Source: Streptococcus orisasini
Lineage (GTDB): Bacteria > Bacillota > Bacilli > Lactobacillales > Streptococcaceae
Reading direction: 5' to 3'
DNA: 64,000 nucleotides
NCBI RefSeq assembly: GCF_001431045.1
Contig: NZ_BCLE01000009.1
Coordinates: 62,001-126,000, forward strand
Under the pieces are notes generated by a model. It did not search any database. It saw only the letters and a program-made list of their open reading frames with translations, and was not told the DNA's origin. Both the position numbers and the translations under genes were made by a program. This document shows positions 39,620-50,896 of the stretch, one piece after another; the stretch's first letter is position 1; the number at the start of each line of letters is the position of its first letter.

Positions 39620-40393
39620 TTAAACATTTTTGGCAGCTATTTTAATATCGCGTTCCCATTTTATCCAGCCGACAATACTGTTAATCATATAAATGATATA
39701 CATGAGCATAACATGTGGTTCTGCTCCCCACCAGAGAAAAATGCTGAGAATATTGGTTGCAATCCAAAACAACCACTGCTCACTGTACATTCCCGTCTGC
39801 AGAAATTGACCGCTCCAGTTGGTGCCATCTGTTGAACTGTCCCAAAAGGGGCGGCGTGAACCAATTGATTTATAAATAAAACCAAAAACCAGCCAAACAG
39901 CAACAGCAATTCCCAATGATTTCAGCCAGCCAAGCGGGCTTAGCTTTCGTGATTTAACATCCCTAACTTCAACTTTCTTTTCTTGCCCCTTGCGGTGGCC
40001 CACCAGCCAATAATAGGCGCCGACAAATTGCATGATGGTAAAAAATAAGGTCGTTAAAACTTCGCCATAGTACATGTTCTCAAAACTCAGATAAAGATAG
40101 AGCATTTCATGAACAAAACCAATGAAATAATTACTGATTCGGCCTTCTGCAACAAAAATAACACATAAAATTCCCGTAAGTGCTGCTGCAAAACCAGCAA
40201 TATGCCTCGTACCGCCAATAAACTCCAACAAAAGAGTCGGCAGACTGAGCCCTAAAAGATAAAACCACTGCGCCAGCGTTCGGTGGCCAAATAAATCTTC
40301 CCACAGCAGCTCTAAGAGTCTTTTAAATCCTAGTCTTTTTCCTTCTTTAAACAGCCATTTAATATTATTCCAAACTTCAATTGTTTTTGCCAT
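39620..40393 (-). CDS. pnuC: PnuC-family nicotinamide riboside transporter
   Basis: 257 residues, seven or eight membrane helices, with conserved YLSFENMYYGE and QFVGAYYWLVGH. PnuC mediates facilitated uptake of nicotinamide riboside. The extended N-terminal region is cytoplasmic. The upstream dyad at 40446-40463 looks like a niacin-regulator site. Monocistronic between dfrA and thyA. Confidence 0.88.
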   Translation of the reverse strand: MAKTIEVWNNIKWLFKEGKRLGFKRLLELLWEDLFGHRTLAQWFYLLGLSLPTLLLEFIGGTRHIAGFAAALTGILCVIFVAEGRISNYFIGFVHEMLYLYLSFENMYYGEVLTTLFFTIMQFVGAYYWLVGHRKGQEKKVEVRDVKSRKLSPLGWLKSLGIAVAVWLVFGFIYKSIGSRRPFWDSSTDGTNWSGQFLQTGMYSEQWLFWIATNILSIFLWWGAEPHVMLMYIIYMINSIVGWIKWERDIKIAAKNV

Positions 40394-40424
40394 TTTTCGT
40401 CTTCTCTAAAATCAATTAGTTGGT

Positions 40425-40463
40425 ATTATTATACAGCTATTCATTCATATGTCAAGACACATG
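40425..40463 (-). promoter_or_regulatory. pnuC promoter with NiaR-like dyad
   Basis: On the minus strand TTGACA, 16 bp, TATAAT upstream of pnuC. CATATGTC-AA-GACACATG (40446-40463, 7 of 8 arm positions matching) overlaps the -35. From memory the NiaR box contains a GTGTC…GACAC core and pnuC genes belong to NiaR regulons, so niacin repression is plausible. Confidence 0.5.
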
Positions 40464-40512
40464 TCCAGGGATTAAAAATACTTATTTTGCCACTTTCACT
40501 TCTGCTATCTAT

Positions 40513-41352
40513 TTAAATAGCTAAATCAAATTTCAGCTGCGGTTTGACTGGGTTGTAATCCAGCAGTTCAAAATCTTCAGGCTTTATGTCAAAGAAATTG
40601 GTTTTATTAGGAACATTCAGCACTAGGCGAGGCTGACACAAAGCAGGTTCCCGCCGCAAAAGTTCTTCTGCTTGTTCAAACTGATTATCATAGATATGAA
40701 GATTGTTGACAAAATAAAAGAACTTTCCAACTTTCCAGCCAAAATGTTTGGCAATCATCATTTGCAGAGCCACATACTGCATGGCGTTGATATGGTGGGC
40801 AACCAGCATATCATTGGAGCGCTGAGTTAGGGTAGCATCCAGATAAATATCCTCACCGACACGGCGGACATCAAACATGGTCTGGAAGGCACAAGGAAGA
40901 AGCCCGTCTGTTTTTTCAAAAGCCTCATAATCCCAAAGACTGATGACATTACGGCGATTCCAAGGGTTTTCTTCGAGCTGCTTGAGAATTTTAGTCATGA
41001 TATCGTGCTTTTTAACAATAGCACCGTAGCGCTCGCCGATAGTTCCTGTCTGTCCGACTTCCCAGTCATTCCAATATTTGACACCGTACTTATCATTTAA
41101 AACAGACAAATCATTGGTCTGATCTTGATATATCCAAAAGACTTCTTTGATGGCTGACTTAATCGCAATCGGCCGCAAAGTAGTAATGGGGAATTCACCC
41201 TCTGCTAAATCATACTCCGTAAAGGAACCTGTGATATATTTAGAATTGGCTGTTTTGCCATTCTTATACTTGGGCCGCGCCTGCTCGCTCCAAGCACCTG
41301 TGTCTAAAATTTTTTTAATATTTTCCTTAAAAATAAGATCTGCCTTGGTCAT
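40513..41352 (-). CDS. thyA: Thymidylate synthase
   Basis: 279 residues. The catalytic Cys is in [34 protein letters not shown] (dUMP contacts) and [16 protein letters not shown] are present. Makes dTMP and dihydrofolate, recycled by DfrA. GAGGAG precedes the ATG; an extended -10 TGCTATAAT lies at 41411-41403 on the minus strand. Confidence 0.96.
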   Translation of the reverse strand: MTKADLIFKENIKKILDTGAWSEQARPKYKNGKTANSKYITGSFTEYDLAEGEFPITTLRPIAIKSAIKEVFWIYQDQTNDLSVLNDKYGVKYWNDWEVGQTGTIGERYGAIVKKHDIMTKILKQLEENPWNRRNVISLWDYEAFEKTDGLLPCAFQTMFDVRRVGEDIYLDATLTQRSNDMLVAHHINAMQYVALQMMIAKHFGWKVGKFFYFVNNLHIYDNQFEQAEELLRREPALCQPRLVLNVPNKTNFFDIKPEDFELLDYNPVKPQLKFDLAI

Positions 41353-41562
41353 AATTTTCTCCTCTACTTTAAAAAATCAAGTGTGATTTCTTTTTATGAA
41401 ATATTATAGCAGAAAATAGTCTTTCAGTGGAATATTAGCCATAACAAGACTTTTTTTGATTTGATTCTAAAAAGTTTATTCGTTAATTTTGCTTTAAATT
41501 ATGGTAAAATAACTATGACATTTTACAAAAAGTATCACTAAAAAAGAAAAGAAGGAAGATCT

Positions 41563-42735
41563 ATGACAATTGGAATTGATAAAATTGGTTTTGCGACCAG
41601 CCAATATGTCTTGAAAATGAAAGACTTAGCTGCGGCACGCAACGAGGATCCTGAAAAATTCAGCAAGGGACTCATGCTTGACGCACTCAGTATTGCTCCT
41701 ATTACAGATGACATTATCACTTTAGCCGCTTCTGCTGCTGAGGAGATTTTAACAGATGAAGACAAAGAGCTGATTGATATGGTTATTGTCGCAACCGAAT
41801 CAAGTGTTGATCAAAGCAAGGCTGCTGCGGTCTATGTTCATCAGCTGCTGGGCATTCAGCCTTTTGCCCGCAGTATCGAAATGAAAGAAGCTTGTTACAG
41901 TGCCACTGCAGCTCTTAATTATGCCAAACTGCATATCGAAAAGCACCCTCAGGCGCGAGTGCTTGTACTGGCCAGCGACATTGCCAAATATGGTATTAAT
42001 ACTCCCGGTGAGTCAACTCAAGGAGCAGGCTGTGTGGCCATGCTGGTCAAAAAAGATCCTCGCATTTTGATTCTCCATGATGAAAACCTAGCGCAGACAC
42101 GCGATATTATGGATTTCTGGCGGCCTAATTATTCGACTACACCTTACGTTAACGGCATCTATTCTACCAAACAGTATCTGGATATGCTGAAAACAACTTG
42201 GGCAGAATACCAGAAACGCTTTGACACTTCTTTAGCTGATTTTGCAGCCTTTTGTTTCCACCTGCCTTTTCCAAAGCTGGCTCTCAAAGGTTTCAATAAA
42301 ATCATGGACAAAAGGCTGCCAAGCGCCGCACAGGAAAAACTGCGTGCAAATTTTGAAGCTTCTATTCTTTACAGCCAGCAAATTGGAAACATCTATACAG
42401 GTTCCCTTTTTTTGGGGCTGCTTTCACTGCTTGAAAACAGCAAACATTTAGAAGCTGGCGATAACATCGCTCTCTTTAGCTACGGCAGCGGCGCTGTTGC
42501 AGAAATCTTTACGGGAACCTTGGCTGAAGGTTTTAAGGAACAGTTACCAAGCAATCGTTTAAAAAGCCTCGCACAGCGCAGTCCCTTATCGGTAGCAGAA
42601 TATGAAAAGATGTTCTTTGAAGAAGCTGATTTGGATGAAAACGGCAACGCCTCTTTTGAGAATTATAAAACAGGTCCTTTTGCCCTTAAAAAAATCATAG
42701 AACATCAGCGAATTTATGGTAAAATCAATGACTAA
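41563..42735 (+). CDS. mvaS: HMG-CoA synthase
   Basis: 390 residues. First committed step of the mevalonate pathway. The catalytic Cys is in EMKEACYSATAALNYA, with VLASDIAKYG and a C-terminal LFSYGSGAVAEIFTG. AAGGAAG lies before the ATG. Its 3' end overlaps mvaA by 8 nt. Confidence 0.96.
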   Translation: MTIGIDKIGFATSQYVLKMKDLAAARNEDPEKFSKGLMLDALSIAPITDDIITLAASAAEEILTDEDKELIDMVIVATESSVDQSKAAAVYVHQLLGIQPFARSIEMKEACYSATAALNYAKLHIEKHPQARVLVLASDIAKYGINTPGESTQGAGCVAMLVKKDPRILILHDENLAQTRDIMDFWRPNYSTTPYVNGIYSTKQYLDMLKTTWAEYQKRFDTSLADFAAFCFHLPFPKLALKGFNKIMDKRLPSAAQEKLRANFEASILYSQQIGNIYTGSLFLGLLSLLENSKHLEAGDNIALFSYGSGAVAEIFTGTLAEGFKEQLPSNRLKSLAQRSPLSVAEYEKMFFEEADLDENGNASFENYKTGPFALKKIIEHQRIYGKIND

Positions 42736-44011
42736 AGACAAAGTAAATTGGACAGGTTTTTCGAAGAAGTCCCTGCAGGAGCGAATCAATTTACTGGCTG
42801 AAAAACAGCTGCTCAGCTCTGAAAATATAGACAACTTGAAATATAACCGCCAACTGCCGCTGGAAACAGCCAATCAAATGGCCGAAAATGTTGTGGGAGC
42901 ACATTCTCTGCCTTTTGCCATGGCGCCTGATTTTCTCATTGATGGCAAGGACTATCAGGTGCCCTTTGTAACTGAAGAGCCTTCTGTTGTTGCGGCGGCC
43001 AGCTTCGCTGCCAAAATCATCAAGCGTTCAGGCGGCTTTACAACAATCATTCATGACCGGCTGATGATTGGTCAAGCGGCACTTTATCAGGTCCCCAATC
43101 TCAAGAAAGCCCAAAAAGACATTCTGGCCCAAAAAACTCAGTTATTAATGCTAGCTAATGAGGCCTACCCTTCTATCGTTAAACGTGGAGGCGGTGCGCG
43201 CGATTTGACAGCAGAAATAAAAGAAGACTTTCTTATTGTTTACCTGACAGTTGACACACAGGAAGCTATGGGTGCCAATATGGTTAATACCATGATGGAA
43301 GCCCTGATGCCGCTGCTAGAAGAATTATCCGGCGGTCAACAGCTAATGGCAATCCTGTCAAATTACGCAACAGAATCCCTAGTCACAGCAAATTGTCAGG
43401 TTGAGCTTAGATTTCTCAGCCGTGATAAGGTAATGGCACAGACATTTGCCCATAAGATAGAGCTGGCTAGCAACTTGGCGAGAATAGATAGCTATCGGGC
43501 CAGCACCCACAACAAGGGAATTTTCAATGGCATTGACGCTGTTGTGATGGCGACCGGTAATGATTGGCGGGCCATAGAGGCAGGCGGTCATACCTATGCA
43601 GCTAAGGATGGCCAGTACCGCGGCTTGTCTGCTTGGACCTTTGATCAGAAACAGCAAATTCTCAAAGGCTCTCTGACTCTGCCTCTGCCTGTTGCAACCA
43701 AGGGCGGATCCATCGGTCTCAATCCCAGTGTCCGGACAGCTCATGACTTGTTGGGCAACCCAAATGCCCGTGAACTGGCGGCTGTCATTGCTTCAGTGGG
43801 ACTGGCACAAAATTTTGCAGCGCTCAAGGCCCTTACCAGTACTGGCATTCAGGCAGGACACATGAAACTACAGGCTAAATCCTTAGCCTTACTTGCCGGA
43901 GCCAAGGAAAAGGAAATTCCAACTCTTGTTTCTCAGCTTCTTAAAGCTAAACATATGAATTTAGAAACCGCGCAGATTATTTTAGAAAATATCAGAAATC
44001 AAAACACCTAG
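42728..44011 (+). CDS. mvaA: HMG-CoA reductase, class II
   Basis: 427 residues from ATG 42728, overlapping the mvaS stop; an earlier GTG at 42716 is less likely. Landmarks are ENVVGAHSLPFAMAPDF, TEEPSVVAAASFAAK, DTQEAMGANMVNTMMEAL and VVMATGNDWRAIEA. Reduces HMG-CoA to mevalonate. A terminator overlaps its stop. Confidence 0.96.
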   Translation: MTKDKVNWTGFSKKSLQERINLLAEKQLLSSENIDNLKYNRQLPLETANQMAENVVGAHSLPFAMAPDFLIDGKDYQVPFVTEEPSVVAAASFAAKIIKRSGGFTTIIHDRLMIGQAALYQVPNLKKAQKDILAQKTQLLMLANEAYPSIVKRGGGARDLTAEIKEDFLIVYLTVDTQEAMGANMVNTMMEALMPLLEELSGGQQLMAILSNYATESLVTANCQVELRFLSRDKVMAQTFAHKIELASNLARIDSYRASTHNKGIFNGIDAVVMATGNDWRAIEAGGHTYAAKDGQYRGLSAWTFDQKQQILKGSLTLPLPVATKGGSIGLNPSVRTAHDLLGNPNARELAAVIASVGLAQNFAALKALTSTGIQAGHMKLQAKSLALLAGAKEKEIPTLVSQLLKAKHMNLETAQIILENIRNQNT

Positions 44012-44033
44012 ACCTCAGTAATCTAGGTGTTTT
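44004..44033 (+). terminator. mvaSA terminator
   Basis: ACACCTAGA (44004-44012) and TCTAGGTGT (44022-44030) followed by TTTTGTCTCTTT. The left arm includes the mvaA stop codon. Confidence 0.85.
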
Positions 44034-44121
44034 GTCTCTTTAATAAGGAATTAACTGCTGTCAGCTTCCTGTACTACTTTTTTCTGATCTATATTTATTT
44101 TTAGAGAGCCGCATTTTTTCC

Positions 44122-44150
44122 TTGACAACAATTTTATATAATTATATAAT
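44122..44150 (+). promoter_or_regulatory. Consensus promoter for the DUF1836 gene
   Basis: TTGACA (44122-44127), exactly 17 bp, TATAAT (44145-44150). This is the closest match to the consensus found in the window. Confidence 0.85.
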
Positions 44151-44188
44151 CTGGTTATGAAAACTAGATGAACTGAAGGTGATAATTC

Positions 44189-44650
44189 GTGACCTATTCC
44201 TATCCTCAATGGAAAGAGCTGCCGGAGTTAGACCTGTATCTTGATCAGGTTCTCTTGTATGTCAATCAGGTAGCCAGCTGCTCTTCCTCACAAAATGATA
44301 AAGGGCTGACAGCAGCTATGATTAACAATTATGTCAAACACGGCCATATTGACAAACCAATCAAGAAAAAATACAGCCGCAAACAAGTAGCTCGCCTGAT
44401 TGTGATTACTAGCCTAAAGAATGTTTTTGCCATTCAGGAAATCAGCCAGACACTGGAAATACTGACAGCTAATTCTCAATCAGAAACAAATTACAACTAT
44501 TTTGCAGCTTGCATGAACGGTGAAAGCACGGACAAAATTCCCGCTGTTATCGTTTCTGCCTGCCAGACATTGAAACTCTATCATAAAACACATCAGCTTG
44601 TTTTAGAATTGAAAAGGGGTGACACAGATGAGTCCGACTCAAACACTTAA
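44189..44650 (+). CDS. DUF1836-family protein
   Basis: 153 residues from a GTG start (site GAAGGTGATAATTC). The N-terminal half resembles a MerR-like winged helix (GLTAAMINNYVKHGHIDKPIKKKYSRKQVARLIVITSLKNVF), as in DUF1836 proteins, so DNA binding is possible. It is driven by a full-consensus promoter and overlaps the hemolysin III gene by 23 nt. No target can be named. Confidence 0.75.
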   Translation: MTYSYPQWKELPELDLYLDQVLLYVNQVASCSSSQNDKGLTAAMINNYVKHGHIDKPIKKKYSRKQVARLIVITSLKNVFAIQEISQTLEILTANSQSETNYNYFAACMNGESTDKIPAVIVSACQTLKLYHKTHQLVLELKRGDTDESDSNT

Positions 44651-45284
44651 ATTAAGTAAACAGCTAAGTTTTGGCGAAGAGGTTGCCAACAGCGTTACCC
44701 ATGCTGTCGGTGCTGCTATAATGCTCGTTTTGCTGCCTATCACTGCTATTTATAGCTATCAATCTTATGGTATAAAGGCTGCAGTCGGTATGTCTATTTT
44801 TGTCATCAGTCTCTTTTTAATGTTCCTATCGTCAACCGTCTACCATTCCATGCAGTATGACTCGCCGCAGAAATACATCCTGCGCATTATTGACCACAGC
44901 ATGATTTATATCGCCATTGCAGGATCTTACACACCAGTAGCTCTGTCTCTGGTCAGCGGCTGGCTGGGTTACCTTATTATTATTTTGCAGTGGGGAACAA
45001 CTATTTTTGGTATCTTGTACAAAATTTTTGCCAAAAAGATTAATGATAAATTTAGCCTCTTTCTTTATCTGCTGATGGGTTGGCTGGTTATCTTTATCAT
45101 TCCAGCTATCATCAGTAAAACCGGACTTACCTTTTGGCTCTTGATGCTGGGCGGCGGACTTTCTTACACAGTCGGTGCCTTCTTCTATGCCAAGAAAAAG
45201 CCTTATTTTCATATGATATGGCATCTCTTTATTCTTTTAGCGTCAGCCTTACAGTACATTGCTATTGTTTATTATATGCTGTAA
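44628..45284 (+). CDS. Hemolysin III / PAQR-family membrane protein
   Basis: 218 residues from ATG 44628, with AAAAGGGGTG upstream (a GTG at 44619 is the alternative). Seven membrane spans. Family motifs EEVANSVTHAVGA, SSTVYHSMQY, RIIDHSMIYIAIAGSYTP and HMIWHLFIL supply the conserved His/Asp metal cluster of PAQR proteins. In bacteria the role is membrane homeostasis or unclear. Cotranscribed with the DUF1836 gene. Confidence 0.88.
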   Translation: MSPTQTLKLSKQLSFGEEVANSVTHAVGAAIMLVLLPITAIYSYQSYGIKAAVGMSIFVISLFLMFLSSTVYHSMQYDSPQKYILRIIDHSMIYIAIAGSYTPVALSLVSGWLGYLIIILQWGTTIFGILYKIFAKKINDKFSLFLYLLMGWLVIFIIPAIISKTGLTFWLLMLGGGLSYTVGAFFYAKKKPYFHMIWHLFILLASALQYIAIVYYML

Positions 45285-45333
45285 GATCTGCTTTTAAAAA
45301 GCTAATTAGAGTTAGCCTTAATTTCTGTATCCA

Positions 45334-45383
45334 TAAAAAAAGTGAGAAAAATCCTTTAAATACAAGGACTTTTCTCACTTTTT
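45334..45383. terminator. Bidirectional terminator between hemolysin III and fni
   Basis: AAAAAGTGAGAAAA pairs with TTTTCTCACTTTTT, with an inner CCTT/AAGG. It has an A-run and a T-run on its two sides and serves both converging transcripts. Confidence 0.85.
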
Positions 45384-45404
45384 CATTTGTTTGCGGCATA
45401 GCGC

Positions 45405-47410
<2,006 letters not shown>

Positions 47411-47411
47411 C

Positions 47412-48344
47412 TTAAAGTTCCTTCGTTTTAGACTTGATAATCTGATAGTCCTCAGCCAGCGAAGCCGCCAAATGCTCTAAATCTTCTTCCAAACACAGAA
47501 CTTTGACATTGGGCCCTGCATCCATAGTAAAATAGCACCTTTCTCCCTGCTGCCTAAGATTCCTGACTCTTTCCATGGCCTGATAAGACTTTTCGGTCAA
47601 ATAAGAAAAGGATGGTTTTGCACTCTCAGTTGTTGCATGCATAGCAAGGGCATTGCGCTCGGCCAATTCCCCTACTTTGTCAAAATCATTAGCTTCCAGA
47701 TAAGTCAGCATGTTGGCATAATCTTGTTCAGACTGGGCAATCCAATCTTTAAAATTGCTGGAAGTTTCTGAACAGCGTTTCATGCCATCTCGACTGGAAA
47801 TTGGTTTTTTACGGTCATCCAAAATCAGCATAATCATAGCTAGCTTTAAGTCTGTCTTAACCTTATAAATCTCACCAGAATCTTTATCCCAGGCAGCCAC
47901 GGGACCAAAGAAGGAACGGGAAGAAGAGCCAGACGCAAATTTTGCCAGTTGAGCCAGCTTACTTTGGCTGAGATGCCCTTCAAAAAGGATGTTAGCTGCT
48001 TTCACAAGGGCAGACAAACCGCTGGAACTTGATGAAAGGCCAGCGGCTGTCGGCATATTATTAGAGCTTTCAATTTTCACAAAAAGCGGCTGATCTTTTC
48101 GGAAATAATCTAAAATCTTGCTCATCTTGGCATGTTCTGCTTCATTTTGCAAAACACCGTCAATATAAAATTCATCAGCCTCGGCGGCTGGCAAAAGCGA
48201 AAGTTTGGTTTCAGTATACATGTTTTCAAGTGTCAGTGAAATACTGCTGGTAGAGGGAATCATCTTTTCAGCGTCTGCTTTCCCCCAATACTTAATAATA
48301 GCAATATTAGCATAAGATTTGACTTTTACAGATTTTTCAGTCAC
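47412..48344 (-). CDS. mvaD: Diphosphomevalonate decarboxylase
   Basis: 310 residues from GTG 48344, preferred over TTG 48350 because AAGGG is at workable spacing and nine residues before SYANIAIIKYWGK is the usual streptococcal length. Signatures: STSSISLTLENMYT, NNMPTAAGLSSSSSGLSALV, FASGSSSRSFFGPVAAW and MDAGPNVKVLC. ATP-dependent decarboxylation to IPP. Mevalonate kinase, which precedes mvaD in pneumococci, is absent upstream here. Confidence 0.95.
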   Translation of the reverse strand: MTEKSVKVKSYANIAIIKYWGKADAEKMIPSTSSISLTLENMYTETKLSLLPAAEADEFYIDGVLQNEAEHAKMSKILDYFRKDQPLFVKIESSNNMPTAAGLSSSSSGLSALVKAANILFEGHLSQSKLAQLAKFASGSSSRSFFGPVAAWDKDSGEIYKVKTDLKLAMIMLILDDRKKPISSRDGMKRCSETSSNFKDWIAQSEQDYANMLTYLEANDFDKVGELAERNALAMHATTESAKPSFSYLTEKSYQAMERVRNLRQQGERCYFTMDAGPNVKVLCLEEDLEHLAASLAEDYQIIKSKTKEL

Positions 48345-48424
48345 TTTCAAACGTCCCTTCGCCTAAGATCTTGCAATGTATTACCTTTTTATTTTAATAT
48401 AAAAATGAGAAAAAAGCGACCCCA

Positions 48425-48458
48425 AAAAAGATCGGAAAATACTATGACCGACCTTTTT
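48425..48458 (-). terminator. tcy operon terminator
   Basis: On the minus strand AAGGTCGG pairs with CCGATCTT, followed by TTTTGGGG. It lies 280 nt beyond the tcyH stop, leaving a long 3' untranslated stretch that holds the structured element at 48520-48713. Confidence 0.75.
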
Positions 48459-48519
48459 CGTTAATGAATCAAAAAATTTCTATTCTGGTGTCTTAGATAA
48501 AAGTTTACGGTTTTGCGGA

Positions 48520-48713
48520 CTTGACCAGAGGGCGTCGAAATCACATTTGTTTAGGTTTTCCGCTTTGGCCTTGTGGCAAAAGGAAAACCAGCCAGCAGTG
48601 GTTCATTGGTGCTAAAGCACCTAATGAACTGTGCAAGGGTAAGACTTCTTGGCCTAGCCAACAAGTCTTACTCCCAACCACTGCGGTCAAGAGCTTATTC
48701 CAAAACAGGAATA
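48520..48713. ncRNA. Candidate structured RNA in the tcy 3' region
   Basis: No gene in 48345-48737. The stretch folds into nested helices: CTTGACC (48520-48526) with GGTCAAG (48685-48691); GCAGTGGTT (48595-48603) with AACCACTGC (48676-48684); hairpin GGTTTTCC/GGAAAACC (48554-48589) extended by CTTTG/CAAAA; hairpin GTTCATTGGTGC/GCACCTAATGAAC with loop TAAA (48601-48629); hairpin GGGTAAGACTT…GCC / GGC…AAGTCTTACTCCC (48637-48675); and TATTCC/GGAATA (48696-48713). GC is higher than in neighbouring intergenic DNA. Short plus-strand frames cross it but look like no known protein. A 3'-UTR RNA, separate sRNA or mobile repeat are the options. Confidence 0.55.
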
Positions 48714-48737
48714 TTGGACAAATTTTTGCTCAGCCTA

Positions 48738-49502
48738 TCACAATATATAATTTACCGAATAACTGTCATCAGACAAAATACGTGCCAAAAAGCGCCGTGT
48801 TCTCTCCTCCTTAGGACGTAGGAAAAATTCCCTAGGAGCTCCTTCTTCAATGATATGGCCGCCATCCATAAAGACAACATGATTGGCCACATCTCTAGCA
48901 AAGCTCATCTCATGTGTTACCACAACCATGGTAACTCCATCTTGCGCTAGCTGCTTCATTACACCTAAAACATCACCAATCAATTCAGGATCTAGTGCTG
49001 ATGTTGGTTCATCAAAGAAGATAACATCAGGCTTTACAGCAATAGCACGCGCAATACCAATCCGCTGTTGCTGACCGCCAGAGAGCTGTTTGGGATAATA
49101 GTCCTTATGACTCAACAAACCCACTTTTTCTAAAGCTTCTAAAGCTGTTTTTTCTGCTTCAGCCTTTGGAATCTTTCTAGCAATAACAAGGCCTTCTAGA
49201 ATATTTTCCAAAGCTGTTTTATTGGCAAAAAGATTGTAATGCTGAAAAACAAAAGCTGTTTTTTGACGAATGTCCAATACCTCTTTCCGATTTAAGGAAG
49301 CTAGGTCATAAGAGTGACCGTCCAAGGTCAGCTGTCCTTGATCAGCCTTCTCTAAATGATTGAGGCAGCGCAGAAAAGTTGTTTTACCCGATCCGCTGGG
49401 GCCCAGAATAACCACGACATCACCCTTGCCAACTGTCAGGCTAACATCTTCCAGAACTGTCTTACCATCAAATTGTTTTGATAAATTTTTTATATCTAAC
49501 AT
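48738..49502 (-). CDS. tcyH: Cystine-type amino acid ABC transporter, ATPase
   Basis: 254 residues. Walker [17 protein letters not shown], signature [14 protein letters not shown], Walker [15 protein letters not shown], switch [16 protein letters not shown]. Polar amino acid (PAAT) family ATPase. Last gene of a five-gene operon whose layout matches S. mutans tcyDEFGH as I recall it. About 280 nt separate its stop from the terminator. Confidence 0.88.
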   Translation of the reverse strand: MLDIKNLSKQFDGKTVLEDVSLTVGKGDVVVILGPSGSGKTTFLRCLNHLEKADQGQLTLDGHSYDLASLNRKEVLDIRQKTAFVFQHYNLFANKTALENILEGLVIARKIPKAEAEKTALEALEKVGLLSHKDYYPKQLSGGQQQRIGIARAIAVKPDVIFFDEPTSALDPELIGDVLGVMKQLAQDGVTMVVVTHEMSFARDVANHVVFMDGGHIIEEGAPREFFLRPKEERTRRFLARILSDDSYSVNYIL

Positions 49503-49511
49503 AAGTTCTCC

Positions 49512-50186
49512 TTAAACAAACTGCTTTTCTAGAGCTGAGAATCCCCATTGAATCAGACCACAGATGATAATATAAATGATGAAAATCACCAGATAAGATT
49601 CAAAGTACTGATAGCCATGGGCAGCTTCAACCTTGGCAATGGCCGTGATATCCTTAACCGTCATGACAAAGACAAGGGAGGTCCCTTTAACAATATTAAT
49701 AACTAGGTTGCACAGATTGGGAAGAGCATTTCGCAAAGCTTGAGGAAAAACGATCCTGATGTAACTTTGAGTAGTTGTCAGACCAATGGACTGGGCTGCT
49801 TCTAGTTGCCCCTTATCAACTGTTAGGATGGCAGAACGCAAAATTTCTGACAAGCTTCCAGTAGTCATCAGACTAAAGATAATAAAAGCGTAATAAATAG
49901 GATTGAGCTTGAAAATATCAAATCCGCTGGATTTTAAAATGGTATTTAAAACGCTAGGTAAGAGGCTGTAAAAAAATAAAATCAAAAGAATTGGCGGCGT
50001 TGCTCGGATAAAGGCTAGATAGACAACTGAAAAAGCTGTGACTCCTTTGACCTTATAAATTCTGCCTAAAGCTAAAAATAAGGCTGGGAAAAAACTCAGC
50101 AAGATAGAGACTGCCATAATAGCCAAAGTGACAGGGACACCCTTTAAAGAGAGCAAAAATGTATGAAAAATATACGAAAAATCCAT
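49512..50186 (-). CDS. tcyG: Amino acid ABC transporter permease
   Basis: 224 residues, five membrane helices. The PAAT-family loop EAAQSIGLTTTQSYIRIVFPQALRNALPN docks TcyH. It follows tcyF by 9 nt and should form a heterodimeric channel with it. Confidence 0.87.
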   Translation of the reverse strand: MDFSYIFHTFLLSLKGVPVTLAIMAVSILLSFFPALFLALGRIYKVKGVTAFSVVYLAFIRATPPILLILFFYSLLPSVLNTILKSSGFDIFKLNPIYYAFIIFSLMTTGSLSEILRSAILTVDKGQLEAAQSIGLTTTQSYIRIVFPQALRNALPNLCNLVINIVKGTSLVFVMTVKDITAIAKVEAAHGYQYFESYLVIFIIYIIICGLIQWGFSALEKQFV

Positions 50187-50195
50187 AGCTCCTCC

Positions 50196-50888
50196 TTAAC
50201 CATTTCCCTTATCGAGACTGTGCTCCATCAGATAAGACAGAGCCGTCAATACTAAAGCCAAACCCCAATAGATAAGAGCAACAGCCGTATAAGTTTCCAA
50301 GGAATAATTCCCAAGATTGCGGCTGATTAGCAAATTGCCTGCTCCCATAATATCGACTAAACCAATCGTATAAGCCAAGGCAGCATCTTTCATTAGATTC
50401 AAAACAGCTGTCGTCATATTAGGCAGAGCAATTTTAAAGGTCTGCGGCAGCAAAATACGGATAAAGGTTTGATATCCCGTTAGACCAATACTCAGTCCTG
50501 CTTCCAGCTGCCCTTTAGGAACTGCTAAATAAGCTGCTTTAAAAACTTCTGATATAGAGGCTGCAAAAAGCAAGACCATGGTCACAACAACAAAAATGGT
50601 ACGTGACCAGCCATCAACATCCAAATGGAGCCACCAGGTTAAAAATTTAGGCAGGCCATAGAAAACAAGAAAGAGCAAAACAATAGGCGGTGTACACCTC
50701 AGCGTAAAAACATAAGCTTTAGCAAATCCGGCAAGACCAGTATCAGAACCCACTTGTGCCCAAGCAAGCCCTGCTCCCAGAATACTTCCTAAAAGGACAG
50801 TAAGAAAGATGACCCACAAGGTCAAAGGCAGGGCAGCTATGATGGTTGGCAAAAATTTAAAAACATAAGACGGTGTATAAGAAACCAT
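50196..50888 (-). CDS. tcyF: Amino acid ABC transporter permease
   Basis: 230 residues, five membrane helices, with PAAT loop EAGLSIGLTGYQTFIRILLPQTFKIALPN. Partner of TcyG. It lies 8 nt after tcyE. Confidence 0.87.
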   Translation of the reverse strand: MVSYTPSYVFKFLPTIIAALPLTLWVIFLTVLLGSILGAGLAWAQVGSDTGLAGFAKAYVFTLRCTPPIVLLFLVFYGLPKFLTWWLHLDVDGWSRTIFVVVTMVLLFAASISEVFKAAYLAVPKGQLEAGLSIGLTGYQTFIRILLPQTFKIALPNMTTAVLNLMKDAALAYTIGLVDIMGAGNLLISRNLGNYSLETYTAVALIYWGLALVLTALSYLMEHSLDKGNG

Positions 50889-50896
50889 ACAATCTC

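Noticed and set aside
48521..48821. Two short plus-strand frames across the structured element
   Set aside because: They run into the tcyH coding region in antisense, lack ribosome sites and are fully accounted for by the inverted repeats.
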